DNA of 64,000 bases from Nilaparvata lugens (Eukaryota > Arthropoda > Insecta > Hemiptera > Delphacidae), in the NCBI RefSeq assembly GCF_014356525.2, contig NC_052507.1:37870368-37934367 (forward strand), written 5' to 3'. Made by a program: the position numbers and the translations under genes. The first letter of the stretch is position 1. Every line of letters starts with the position of its first letter. The notes beneath the pieces were generated by a model. The model ran no database searches. It saw only the letters and a list, made by a program, of their open reading frames with translations, and was not told where the DNA came from. Positions 11,641 through 23,968 of the stretch are shown here, one piece after another.

Positions 11641-12230
11641 GGTGTGGAATCAATAAAATTGAGACGTGATTTTAGTATGCTTTTGTTCGTTTTTGAAGTA
11701 TTAAATTGCAGGATCAGCTCAATGTTTCTGCTTTCCCAGTTAAATGTGCACCAGTTTTAGATTATTTATACCTTATTGCAACACTTTAAATCATCAGAAC
11801 TCTCCCTTGTATAGATCATCATTCATTTTGAAATGCTTCTTGGATCATCTTGACTTGTTATTCGCTAACAGTCGCTTCTGTAGGGATTGTAGGCGACTTC
11901 TGCAAGTGTGACTGTCAAGTGTTTTAATGTGTCTCTTGTCTGTTGAGTTGATGTTGTATGTTTGTTAAATCCACTTTTGCACTAGTCCTCGAGGGTATTA
12001 TTAGTACTGATTCTGTTTTCTTTTATTTTTTATTCGTTCATTTCTTTTTTTCTTTTATTTTTCCTCTTCTTTCATTGTAATTTTTCAATATTCTTTTTTT
12101 TCTGTACTCTTACTATGTATATAAACTATTGTAATTTTGTTGTAATGGAAGCAATTTTTGGGAGAAATCCTGTATGCTTCCATGTTTTTCACAAATAGAT
12201 AAATAAATAATAAATAATAAATAAATAAAA
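10325..12230 (+). mobile_element. 5'-truncated LINE (Jockey-like)
   Basis: Holds the reverse-transcriptase part of ORF2 only, then a T-rich 3' untranslated stretch and a terminal run of AAATAAATAA repeats (12192-12230). The endonuclease and ORF1 are absent. The truncation near 10325 is typical of incomplete target-primed reverse transcription. Target-site duplications could not be defined by eye. Confidence 0.8.
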
Positions 12231-12939
12231 ATGGAAGATGGAAAGAATATGGAAATCTGTGTAATTCATCATACATCGCATATTTCCTGTACCATCTATT
12301 GACAACACACAGCTATGAAAACATTGAATTCATCTTTGAAACACTGAGTTAACCTGTCTATTTTTTTTTTAATTCAACACTTTACTGAAATATTACTACT
12401 GATTGATTGAGAAGAATATGTTTTTTTGGAATAATGAATGCTGCATGACTAAGCACATCGGAAGTCCGTATTGAGATGTAAATGAAAATATTGATTGTCA
12501 GATAAATTTCATGATTCACCAAATGAAGTCAAGTGTGACATGAGATACATTGAATTTTAGGCGGTACGAAGTTCGCCGGGTAAGCTGATTGTAGATAAAG
12601 CTTTATTATTAATATTCAACACTGAAAAAAAACACGCTCAATCATCAGGAATACTATAAATTCTATGAGGGACCAGTAAGTCATTAATTTTGAGTAGTTC
12701 AATCACTTCCATTATGGACACTGGATACATACACTGGATACATTATGGACAATCAATACGTAGACCTATGAAATTTATTAGCTACAGAATAAAATACTTT
12801 TGATTGCAGTGACCCCGACTACTACAATATGAATAACCATTTGGATCAAGTATAAGAAATTATTCACATCTCTATCAACTCGTACTTTTTATCAACAAAA
12901 AAATATAAAAGTTATATTGAATGAACTCACGGCTACTAC
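12231..12939. repeat. Unassigned DNA with inverted family E start
   Basis: At 12562-12590, read on minus, lies AGCTTACCCGGCGAACTTCG, continuing CCTAAAATTCAATGTATC. This is a common insect repeat start and appears to be a family E element running leftwards for an unclear distance. The rest of the stretch has no recognised content. A short imperfect doubling of ACACTGGATACAT occurs near 12718-12742. Confidence 0.45.
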
Positions 12940-13075
12940 TCAAGTTTGTATTTTCCTGGCTGTGCTACAAATAATTGTGGGTATATGTTTGACATTTTGT
13001 TTTTGTAATCTTGTTGTCTATTAAGAAAGTTCTCGATGTGATTTTTGATGGTAATAAAATTTGAATTTGAAAAAA
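12940..13075 (+). repeat. Possible LINE 3' end fragment
   Basis: T-rich sequence ending GTAATAAAATTTGAATTTGAAAA, which matches the tail style of the minus-strand LINE ending near 28330 (AATAAATTTGAATTTG). Only the 3' untranslated end would be present. This rests on tail similarity alone. Confidence 0.35.
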
Positions 13076-13379
13076 GAATTATCAACAAACTCCTAACCAG
13101 AGAAAATCTCTGTGCTCTGTTCTAATCGGAATGTATGAGACTCCATATACAGCTGAAGGCGCAAATCGAACTGGCCAAGCATACAACAATGGAACACACA
13201 CGTGGCAAGCTCGCGCTGCTGTCGATCAACGCAAAATTAATTCTATCAGCTGATTGATATGATTATTTTAGGCATTCCAATGATTACAACATATGTTAGA
13301 ATATCATGTGTCATTAAATTATCTCAGTCCAATATGGCGATCACCTTACCATGTTCATAACCTTACTTAATAGGATCCT

Positions 13380-13829
13380 TTTTCATTCTTTGAGACCCTT
13401 AGAGGCAAAATATCTCAAAATCCGTTCTTAGTGCGCGTCTAGCATGTTTGAAGAATATTTGTGCAAAGTTTTAAGTCTGTAGGCCAATTAGTTTGAGCTG
13501 TAGTGTGATTTTACAAAATAAAATTTCGAAAAATTCTCTCTCCTGAACACCTCTGTGCTCCTGATCGGAATTTTTCTGCATAGATCTCATTTTTTTTCGT
13601 AGCTGAACAAAAAAGTTCCTCATGACTTTGCTGTACAATGAGCGGTTGAAAAGTACAATTTTTTGGGGGGGCCAGCTCCCTCAGGGGAGTAAATTTTTGA
13701 AAATCCTTTCTTAATAGATGCCTTGAGGCTACCATAAACTATTGTACAAAATTTCAAGTTTTTAGGTTCAGTAGTTTGGGCTGTGGTGTGATTTCACTCT
13801 GTCGGTACTTAGCCTTTTATAGATATAGA
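13380..13829 (+). repeat. Family E repeat, two 3' ends in tandem
   Basis: Two related blocks occur in series: AAGTCTGTAGGCCAATTAG with TTGAGCTGTAGTGTGATTTTAC near 13470-13515, and AAGTTTTTAGGTTCAGTAG with a like continuation near 13758-13795. The second is followed by the tail TTTTATAGATATAGATTA. The family start motif is missing, so the element is 5' truncated. Small open frames inside are not genes. Confidence 0.55.
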
Positions 13830-14058
13830 TTAACAGTTGGTGTTAGATTGTGAGATGTTATTTCTTGAAGAACAAAATTTAAAAATTGGATAAAAATTGT
13901 GAATTATTTGAATAGTTTCTTTTTGATTATGTTAATTTTGAATGTTCAAAGAGATTATTTTTTAAAATTGAAAATTTGTTCCTTGTTTTGACACATGGTA
14001 TATAAACTCCATCTCTTCTCTCCATTGATGAAATCATGTAATATTCGTGGAAAAATAA

Positions 14059-14060
<2 letters not shown>

Positions 14061-14114
<54 letters not shown>
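14061..14114. repeat. (GT)n microsatellite at the start of repeat D1
   Basis: A perfect GT run of about 27 units joins directly to the conserved TCTGTGAACAC start of repeat family D. The same arrangement, GT then D, occurs at 21336-21620 and in weaker form at 41700-41745. The run therefore appears to belong to the family. Confidence 0.9.
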
Positions 14115-14115
<1 letters not shown>

Positions 14116-15575
14116 TGTGAACACCATAGCTCCATCCCTAATTAACCGATTGACTTGAAATTTTAAACTTAAGGTCCTTATACCATGAGGATCCGACAAT
14201 AAGAAATTTAATAAAATTCAGTTCAAGATGGCGGAAAAAATGGCGGATAACTACTAAAAAACCAAGTTTTTTACGGTTTACTCGAAAACGACTCTAACGA
14301 TTTTCTTCAGATTCATATCATGGATAGCTATTTATATGCCCTATCAATTTACATGTGTCTCATTTCTGGGAAAATTGCAGGAGCTCGTAAATTTTTTGAG
14401 AAAAATGGCGGATGATTACTAAAAAACCATGTTTTTTACGATTTTCTCAAAAATAACTTGACTGATTTTTTTCAAATGCATACCCTGTATAGTTATTTAT
14501 CAGCTCTATCAACTGGCATGAGTCTCCTTTCTGGGAAACCAATGGCGGGTCCACCCCATCCTTGAGAAATGGATTTAGTAACCTCCTTCTCGTGCATGAG
14601 GTAGGTAGGTAGGTAGCGCAGTTCATGAAAAGAACACATAGTCGAGATATTTCATCTGTAGAACAGCTGTTTTTACGACTTTTAAAAAATGACGACTAAA
14701 AAAATCATTGAATTTCACAATTCACACAAAGAAAAAGTTCTCTGAAAACAATTATATATACACATATACAGAAGTCTGATCGTAGTTTCAAATATGAGCA
14801 AGGAAAGTTGTGTGAGTGTACCACACCAGATTTTTTAACAAACTATTCATTGAGAGGAAAATGTTCCTGTGAATCAACAGAAATGAATTCACCATATGAT
14901 ATTGACTTGGAAAATTTTGAAACAGATAATCACGATATCAGGTTAAAATAAAAGAATCTGGTGTGGTACACTCACACAACTTCCCTTGCTCATTGAAACT
15001 GTAAGCCTCATTCTTAAACGAGAATAATTTAGGGGAATAACATAATGACGATTAGCGGCAACATATTTGAAACTACGATCAGACTACTGTTTATATATAA
15101 TTTATTGTTGTCAGAGTACTTTTTCCTTTGTGTAAATTTTTGAGATAAGATTATTTTTTAAAAGTCGTCAAAACAGCTGTTCTACAGATGAAATATCTCG
15201 ACTATGTGTTCTTTTTATAATCTGCTCTACCTACCTACCTTCAAGCACGAGAGAAGGGTAACAAAGTCCATTTCTCAAGGATGGGATGGACCCCATTAGT
15301 TTTCCAGGAAAATACTCATGCCAGTTGATAGGGCTGATAAATAACTATACAGGGTATGAATTTGAAAAAAAAATCGTTAATGCCGTTTTCGAGAAAAACG
15401 TGAAAAACATAGTTTTTTAGTAGTTATCCCCCATTTTTCCCGCCATTTTGAATTTAATTTTATTGAATTTCTTTTTGTCGGATCCTCATGGTATAAGGAC
15501 CTTGAGTTTAAAATTTCAAGTCAATCGGTTAATTAGGAATGGAGTTATCGTGTTCACAGACATACACACATTCAC
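14115..15575. repeat. Large inverted pair of repeat family D (D1 and D2)
   Basis: The left arm (14115-14836, plus orientation) runs from TCTGTGAACACCATAGCTCC to ACCACACCAGATTTTTT. The right arm (about 14953-15561) is the same family inverted, from AATCTGGTGTGGTACACTC back to TCGTGTTCACAGACATAC. A loop of about 115 bp separates them. The arms differ by insertions and deletions. The left arm lacks about 70 bp present in the right arm near 15000-15070. The left arm has a roughly 165 bp internal unit (around ATGGCGGA...ACTAAAAAACCA) twice where the right arm has it once. So this may be two independent insertions facing each other, or an old inverted duplication. No coding capacity was seen. Confidence 0.8.
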
Positions 15576-18163
15576 ATTATGGAGCTGTATTTTAAATGCC
15601 TCACTTTGCGAGCCAAATTGTGTGGAGCTCTTCTTGGGGGAGTTACTAGTACAAGCCAATACCCTTTTTAAATGTCAAATATATGTAATTACTGTTGATT
15701 ATTCGTGAACTCAGTGTTGCTAAAGAGTTCTTAACTGTAACTTATTCCCGTAAATATATTTTTTAACGCTGATAGAAATCTACAATAAATCTGGACCATA
15801 CACGAGCCCAGCTGAGACAAAAGGACCCGGCTAATTAATTATTAGAAATAATTAATCTACTCTACAAGACCTTCAAGAACATCATTATAGTGAGTGTGCA
15901 AATTTTGTCTTAAATGAGCTCATTTATTAAGAACGCCTTTAGCAGTGAATTGGGGAATTGATCAAAGCGCTATATAAATTTATTCAAGTTGAAGAAATTC
16001 GCAACGTGTCGACTACTATCATATAAGTTATAAAAACTCTTTTATGAATTGATTGATTTATGTAGGAAGCTTCTTTCCATGCACGGCACGAACTCATAAA
16101 CCCTGAGATAGTAAATTGTTATTTTTATTAATTATTATTTGTTCATTGATCAAAGTATGTCCTGTTAAATCTACAGACCGACAGGTTTTGAGTTGTAGAA
16201 TTCTGAATTGACTTGAAGTCCATGTATCAGTATTAAATATACATATATATTTTTTAAAGCACACAATATTGTGAATGTTCATAAACTCTGTGATAATTAT
16301 TCAAATATTAGAAAAGAATTTATTTAAAGAAAATTATAGATATAAGAATACTTTATATATATTATTTTATGAGAATATATTTATGTTTTATGTCAGCATA
16401 CAAAATCTTAGAGGTTTTTATTATTTCCCAACTCATCTCGTGATATACAGTTTGAGCTGTCTTGGTACCAAGAAATATTCGTCTGCAGCAAATAAAATCA
16501 GTGAATCAATTAATATTGATCTTATTCAGAGCATTTATTACTTATCATCCTTTGATGACAGTCACACTATTCAGCCAGAAAGATCTTACTGATAATTATA
16601 TTAATAAGTCCACAGTATATCACATAAGGATCCAGAGAACTTAAAAAGCAGGCGTTGTAAGTTTCCAGGAATTTCAAAAGGATGAATATTGGTGCATACC
16701 TGTATTCATGACGAGCATTTTAAGGATCAACTAGAAAAGTCATAGTTGGTCTTCATTGTTCTTGATTGAATATATGGTTACTGATAATCAGTCACCAACT
16801 ATCTTTTTGATTTCCTTATTGGTATTCTTCCAGAACTTCACGGAAGCAGCGGTAAGAGTTATTGATCACCAGTCATTGAACCCTGCGGTGATTAAATATA
16901 TTTGGAATATTCATGCATCTACAACTGAGCTAGAGCTGCGGTTTGAACCCAGCATATTTGCGAGCCGGACGGCCTTAACTTTTTGCAAATTTATTTGCAA
17001 AATAGGGATTTTAGCAACCGCTCCAGTACATATCAAATATACCGCACCACATATGAATGGTTTGCAATTCACCACTTTACAACATGAAGAGCTTGGAGAA
17101 TTCTAATGGATTTAAAAAAATGTAGCCTATTTTGAAATAGAGTAATCATTCCATTCCTATAAGGAATCTTTCTATTGGATCCATGAATAATCGTGTTTTT
17201 CCTAAATACAAATGACTTCATCACACAGATGCAAAGCATCTTTCCATAATCTATCCATTCTGTCTAATCCCTTTCCTTTCCCCTGTATACAAGGATCTCA
17301 TAGACGCCATTTGTCCAGCAATGAATTTGTTGAATATGCACACGGCCTGCCTTTCATCTGCTCTCGTCCTTTTCTTCTCATACCTTCTCTGTCAGCCTCC
17401 AATACGTATGAGCATAGACTAAGTGAACAAGTTAGATCTGCGGTATAAGCTATCCCGTATATGTTCAAGCCAGCATTATTGAAATCTGCATGAATAGCGG
17501 AATCTAGTCTGATACAATGTGATACATGTTGTCATCTTCAACATCCACTTACTATCTGTCACTTCGAGGTTCCTGTCTGCCTTTATAGTGTAATGTTTTC
17601 CTGTGTGAATAGATACTATATACAATGAATTCTATTGCTTTTCCACCTTCCTCTTCCTATTATAATTCATTTTTCCACAGTTCATCATTCAACTTCTCAT
17701 CCACTCCCTTTCTATATATTCTCTCTGTATAATTTCCTTCTGCTGTTCTTGCTACTTGCCTCCTCAATCATCTACGATCTAGTATCAATCTTTGATCTCT
17801 CCCAGATCCACCAACTAGGCCTATGGAATTGTGGATCGAATCCTCAAAATTATGATGATTTCCATCAAAACACAACTGATTCCATTTGAAACAGGCCTCC
17901 ACAATTGTTATTAACAAGAGTCAGTCAGTATTTGACAGTATTTGAAGCGAGCACATTTCTAACGTATTAGTCGAACAATGAGGTAGTAATTTATTTTGGG
18001 CCGCAGAAGGAAATGTAATAAAGCAGCTCATCATTGCTGTGTTGTGACAGTGAGTTTCACTCGGAACTGTCCGCATTGGTTGAATGAGAAGCATCAATGC
18101 TATTCTTAAGGAGCTCTGACAGTTTGTAGTGAATCTCAGTATAGAGTGAGCGCGTGTTTCACA
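15576..18163. other. Unassigned, no gene recognised
   Basis: AT-rich, non-repetitive-looking DNA. The longest open frames (16275-16592 and 16756-17106 on plus) show no domain, no codon-use signal that I can see and no splice context that convinces me. I do not call them genes. Confidence 0.5.
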
Positions 18164-18541
18164 CTTCTTCTCTTCTTCTTCTTCTCTTCTTCTTCTTCTT
18201 CTTCTTCTCTTCTTCTTCTTCTCTTCTTCTTCTTCTTCTTCTCTTCTTCTTCTTCTTCTCTTCTTCTTCTTCTCTTCTTCTTCTTCTCTTCTTCTTCTTC
18301 TTCTTCTCTTCTTCTTCTTCTCTTCTTCTTCTTCTCTTCTTCTTCTTCTCTTCTTCTTCTTCTCTTCTTCTTCTTCTTCTTCTTCTTCTTCTCTTCTTCT
18401 TCTTCTTTTCTTCTTCTTCTTCTTCTTTTCTTCTTCTTCTTCTTTTCTTCTTCTTCTTCTTTTCTTCTTCTTTTTATTCTTCTTCTTTTGTTCTTCTTCT
18501 TCTTCTTCTTCTTCTCTTCTTCTTCTTCTTCTTCTTCTTCT
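18164..18541. repeat. CTT/GAA trinucleotide array with higher-order pattern
   Basis: An almost pure pyrimidine strand built of CTT repeats. It is interrupted at short intervals by CTCTT, and towards the right by TTTTC, so blocks of about 14-20 bases recur. The long Ser/Leu/Phe or Arg/Glu/Lys open frames over it are artefacts. GAA/TTC arrays can form triplex DNA. The opposite-strand sibling (GAA) is at 51180-51294. Confidence 0.95.
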
Positions 18542-20098
18542 GACTAAATCTTTTTTATGAAATTTTACTAAATGCATCCTTAAGTAGTCGCGCCCGCGGC
18601 AAATTGCCGCACAATTATTGTAACTTTTGTATGTAGCTTTGGGAATTTTTGTTTTCCAAGATTGGCAACTCATGTAATCCTCGCTGTGACTGTCCTCTAG
18701 ACAATCTTGAACAGTTTGAGTCCTTGAACAGTTTGAAGATGACAGAATGGACGTTGACTAATTTCAATATATAGGTATTATCTTCCTATTTTATATTCAA
18801 TCTCCTGATCTGAGCTTTCTTATCTTTTTATTCTATCTACATGTCGAAAAATGAGACAAATAAAGAAGGTATATCCATGAGTAGATTATTTTATCCCATA
18901 AAAATGATAAATTCTAACAATAAATTTGCAGTATGTATTTTTGGAATCTCCTCCATGTATTATGTTATTATATACTATTTAATAGTATATAATAACATAA
19001 AACACGTTGAGAAAGATTTGAAATTGATAAATATTGAAAGAGTATTGTCAAAACCTTCCAACTGTTAATAGTCTAGGGAGCCATAAGGGTGGGTGTGAGC
19101 AAAATGCTGACGCGCGACCACTGACGTTCTGCAAGTCCGTGCGACTACTCGTGTGTTAACTTACTGCCAACCTTACAAAGATTGACACAGTAACTAAATC
19201 TTGTTTGGATATCATCCTCATCTTTTGTCAGAACCTGTTCTGGAAAAGAATGCTCATATTTTTCAAAAGTGTTGAAAGCATCGATTTTCCTTACCAGTAT
19301 AGAGTTGTTAATTAATACACATGACTAGCTCAAGCCTGATCATAATATCCCATTCCTAAAGGATGTAACTTTCGCTTTCAATGTAGCATATCTCTGCCAT
19401 CGGAAGACCATATTATCCTCATTGCATGCCACACTGATGCATGCCCTAGAGCACACTGCCATCCACCTATACACAGTCTCCCGTCTGTTATAATTGAATT
19501 TCCCGATTATAAGCAAACACACGTTTCACTCTATCCTCGACCTTCAGCAGAATTAATAGGTATGTCGAACTATCATCTTACCAACGCTATCATCGGTGAT
19601 AAAATATCGATTATCAATGTTGACCAATCTAATTTAAAGCTTTAGTTGAACGTACATAAGCATGATGGTTATTGATCATTGATTATGGAAAATTATATAC
19701 AGAAAATACTAGTTTTTTTACTTACTGATTTGAATGGTTCATGACATAATAATATCATGCAAATTTGAGAATAGAATAGTTTTGAGCCAAGTCTGTTATT
19801 CTTTCCCGACCATATTCATATGATTTGTAATGGTATCCACAAAAAATAAAAAAATCAAATAAACAGAGAATGTATTGGAGAAATATTGAATTATCAGGTT
19901 TAGGCCTAATAGAATTATTGTTGAATAACAAATGTTTACCATCCGAACTTTCCCTACATTATGGATAATGACTTGCTATAACTAGATTTAAAAGTTTTAA
20001 ATTTATAGATCTATAAGTATCTGTATGAATAAATCACACATCGATTTTTGCTCATCTATAACACAACTTTTTGAGAAAGGTGTTGCTCAAATATTATA
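18542..20098. other. Unassigned, with one perfect palindrome
   Basis: No gene recognised. At 18960-19000 there is a 41-base AT-rich palindrome, perfect apart from its central base, that could extrude as a cruciform. Nothing else was seen. Confidence 0.5.
18960..19000. repeat. 41-base AT-rich palindrome
   Basis: The left half TATGTTATTATATACTA (18961-18977) is the exact reverse complement of 18983-18999. The symmetry continues through the centre at 18980 and one base beyond at each end. Confidence 0.9.
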
Positions 20099-21335
<1,237 letters not shown>

Positions 21336-21359
21336 GTGTGTGTGTGGTGTGTGTGTGTG

Positions 21360-21393
<34 letters not shown>

Positions 21394-21443
21394 TGTGGTG
21401 TGTGTGTGTTGTGTGTGTTGTGTGTGTGTGGTGTGTGTGTGTG

Positions 21444-21494
<51 letters not shown>

Positions 21495-21550
21495 TGTGTG
21501 TGTGTTGTGGTGTGTGTGTGTGGTGTGTGTGTGGTGTGTGTTGTGTGTGT

Positions 21551-21581
<31 letters not shown>

Positions 21582-22447
21582 TGTGTTGTGGTGTGTGTGT
21601 GTGTGTGTATGTGTGTATGTCTGTGAACACGATAACTCCATTCCTAATTAACCGATTGACTTGAAATTTTAAACTCAAGGTCCTTATACCATGAGGACCC
21701 GACAATAAGAAATTCAATAAAATTCAATTCGAGATGGCGGATAAAATGGCGGATAATTACTAAAAAAACATGTTTTTCACATTTTTCTCGAAAATGGCTC
21801 TAACGATTTTCTTCAAATTTATACCATGGATAGCTATTTATAATCCCTATCAACTGGCATAAGTCTCATTTCAGGGAAAATTTCAGGAGCTCCGTAATAT
21901 TCTTGAGAAAAATGGCGGATAATGACTAAAAAGCCATGTTTTTCACGGTTTTCTCGAAAACGGCTGTAACGATTTTTTTCAAATCCATACCTTGTATAGT
22001 TATTTATTAGCTCTATCAACTGACATGAGTCTTTTCGCTGGGGTACTAATGGGGGGTCCACCCAATCCTTGAGAAATGGACTTTGTAACCTCCTTCTAGT
22101 GCATGAGGTAGGTAGGTACACGGTTTTTACTTTTTCTTCTTCCATATACCGTGGGTAGGTAGAACAGTTTATAAAAAGAACACAGTCATAGTCAAGATAT
22201 TTCATCTGTAGAACAGCTGTTTTGACGAATTTCGAAAAAATCATCGAATTTCACAATTTACATAAAGAAAAAAGTACTCTGAAAACAATTTATTGTATAT
22301 ACACATATACAGTAGTCTAATCGTAGTTGCAAATATGTTGCCGTCAATCGTCATTATGTTATTCCCCTAAATTATTCTCGTTTGAGAATGAGGCTTATAG
22401 TTCAATGAGCAAGGAAAGTTGTGTGAGTGTACCACACCAGATTTTTT
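21336..22447 (+). repeat. Repeat family D, copy D3, with long GT tract
   Basis: A GT-rich tract of about 285 bases (21336-21620, with many GTGG and TTG interruptions) leads into TCTGTGAACACGATAACTCC. The element then continues through two copies of an ATGGCGGATAA-containing unit, CAGCTGTTTTGACGA, and TTGCCGTCAATCGTCATTATG. It ends ACCACACCAGATTTTTT. It matches D1 in order and includes the part D1 lacks. The Cys/Val and His/Thr open frames over the GT tract are artefacts. Confidence 0.8.
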
Positions 22448-23489
22448 ATAGTATAGATTAGTATGTTGCTTTGATCTGTGATCAGTATAAATTAATGTCT
22501 TGTATCATCTAAAGGTGCGACTACACAAGCTGAACCGAACCTCGAACCGCGCAGCAAACCGTGCATTTCGCCGAACATCGCGCCTTTCAGCGAACATGAG
22601 CATATGTTTCATAAAGTTAAAAATCAGCTGTTAAACATTCACCGTACCGTACTCCGAGCCGTTCACTGTACCGCTCGTCTCTGTCTTAACTGTTCGCCGT
22701 ACCGTACTGCGAACGCTGAACTTCTCAGCCAATCAGAGTCCTCCGTGCAGTTCGCTCTACAATCAATCAACAATGTCATAAACTGACTGAAATAAATACT
22801 TCAATTTTCATGTATTTAATTGATAGAATTATATAAATCTACAGTGTAGGTCATATCTAAATTCACAGAGAGTTCGATTGTTGTTGGCAAGAAACATGTT
22901 ATTCAACGCATAAATCATTGTTATTTTAAAAGATAGGATAAGTTGAATAGTTTCCCTTCCAGGGGAAGTTTTGACAACCCACAAAACTCATTTTTCACTT
23001 TAAGAAATATCGAAAAGGTTCAAAGGACCTTATTTTTTGTTCAGCTTGCCAAAATACCCCTCATTTCAATATTAAAATTTTCGACTGACTGTACAATGAG
23101 TCAATCATTCTATCAGGGCTTGAATAATTTTGGGACTGTAAATTAAATAGAAATGAGAGAGAATAATTTATTTATGTAAGAATATCAGCACCTTTATTCA
23201 AAGCCATATTAACTGCATGCGTATTCATATTGCCGATACAGCATTGATAAAACTGTATACTTTTATTTAGCACTTTGTCTCAAAAAACTGTTCTAGCTAA
23301 AAAATTAATAATCCATGCCACATGTAGGCCTATACATTGCATCAGAAAAACGAAGTTTCAAAACTATGTTTTTGAGATTATTTCTTTGATGCACCAGTTT
23401 CACATTCACCATATATTATTATACAAAGTTTGTGAAAATAAAAATATAATTATCAAAACAATACTATTATAATCTCAATAATGATGATA
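22448..23489. other. Unassigned, with a GC-richer repeat-like block
   Basis: At about 22515-22760 a GC-richer block carries repeated CGTACCGTAC, GAACCG and CGAAC motifs (GACTACACAAGCTGAACCG near its start). It resembles the GGTTCGGTTCG stretch at 1580-1650 in style and is probably a dispersed non-coding repeat. The remainder shows no feature. Confidence 0.4.
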
Positions 23490-23968
23490 ATAATAATAAT
23501 AATAACAATATTATTATTAAAAATTCAATACAATTATCAAAACACTATTATTGAGGTTAAGTTGAATCAGGTAGAAAGCAATAATAGAACAGCTGTTTTT
23601 TTTTTAATTTTATCATATGATTTGAATGCGAAATCCCCGTATGAAATCGTATGTCCCATAATTATTTGAACATCAATAATTATTATGAAAAATCTAGAAG
23701 GAAAATTGAAATTTGGACTTCGAGGTACACGAGATTGATATTTTTGCAAAATTTGGAGATCTAAATCATTTCCGTTTTTCCGGCATGCAATCCACAAGTT
23801 GACATGTTTTGATGCGAACAAACGAACACACGAACAAACACAACCCTACTCTCTCTTATATAGAAGATTAATTGGAATGAATAGTTAGTACTTAGTACTT
23901 GGAATGAATTTTATTTATCTATTTAGTATGAAACTCATTTGTAGGAGCTGAAACTCTGGTGCTATTCT
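23490..23968 (+). repeat. Duplicated 0.46 kb segment, copy 2
   Basis: Counterpart of 20878-21335, preceded by a short (AAT)n stretch instead of the 741-base array. It differs by a small insertion (CCCCGTATGAAATC near 23634) and by a few bases. The end at TGCTATTCTG is shared with copy 1. Confidence 0.85.

Noticed and set aside
16756..17106. 116-residue open frame as a possible host exon
   Set aside because: No recognisable domain, no convincing splice context, and length not unusual for chance in this composition.
17921..18673. 250-residue Arg/Glu/Lys-rich minus-strand frame and Ser/Leu/Phe plus-strand frames
   Set aside because: They arise from the CTT/GAA array; the flanking residues have no domain.
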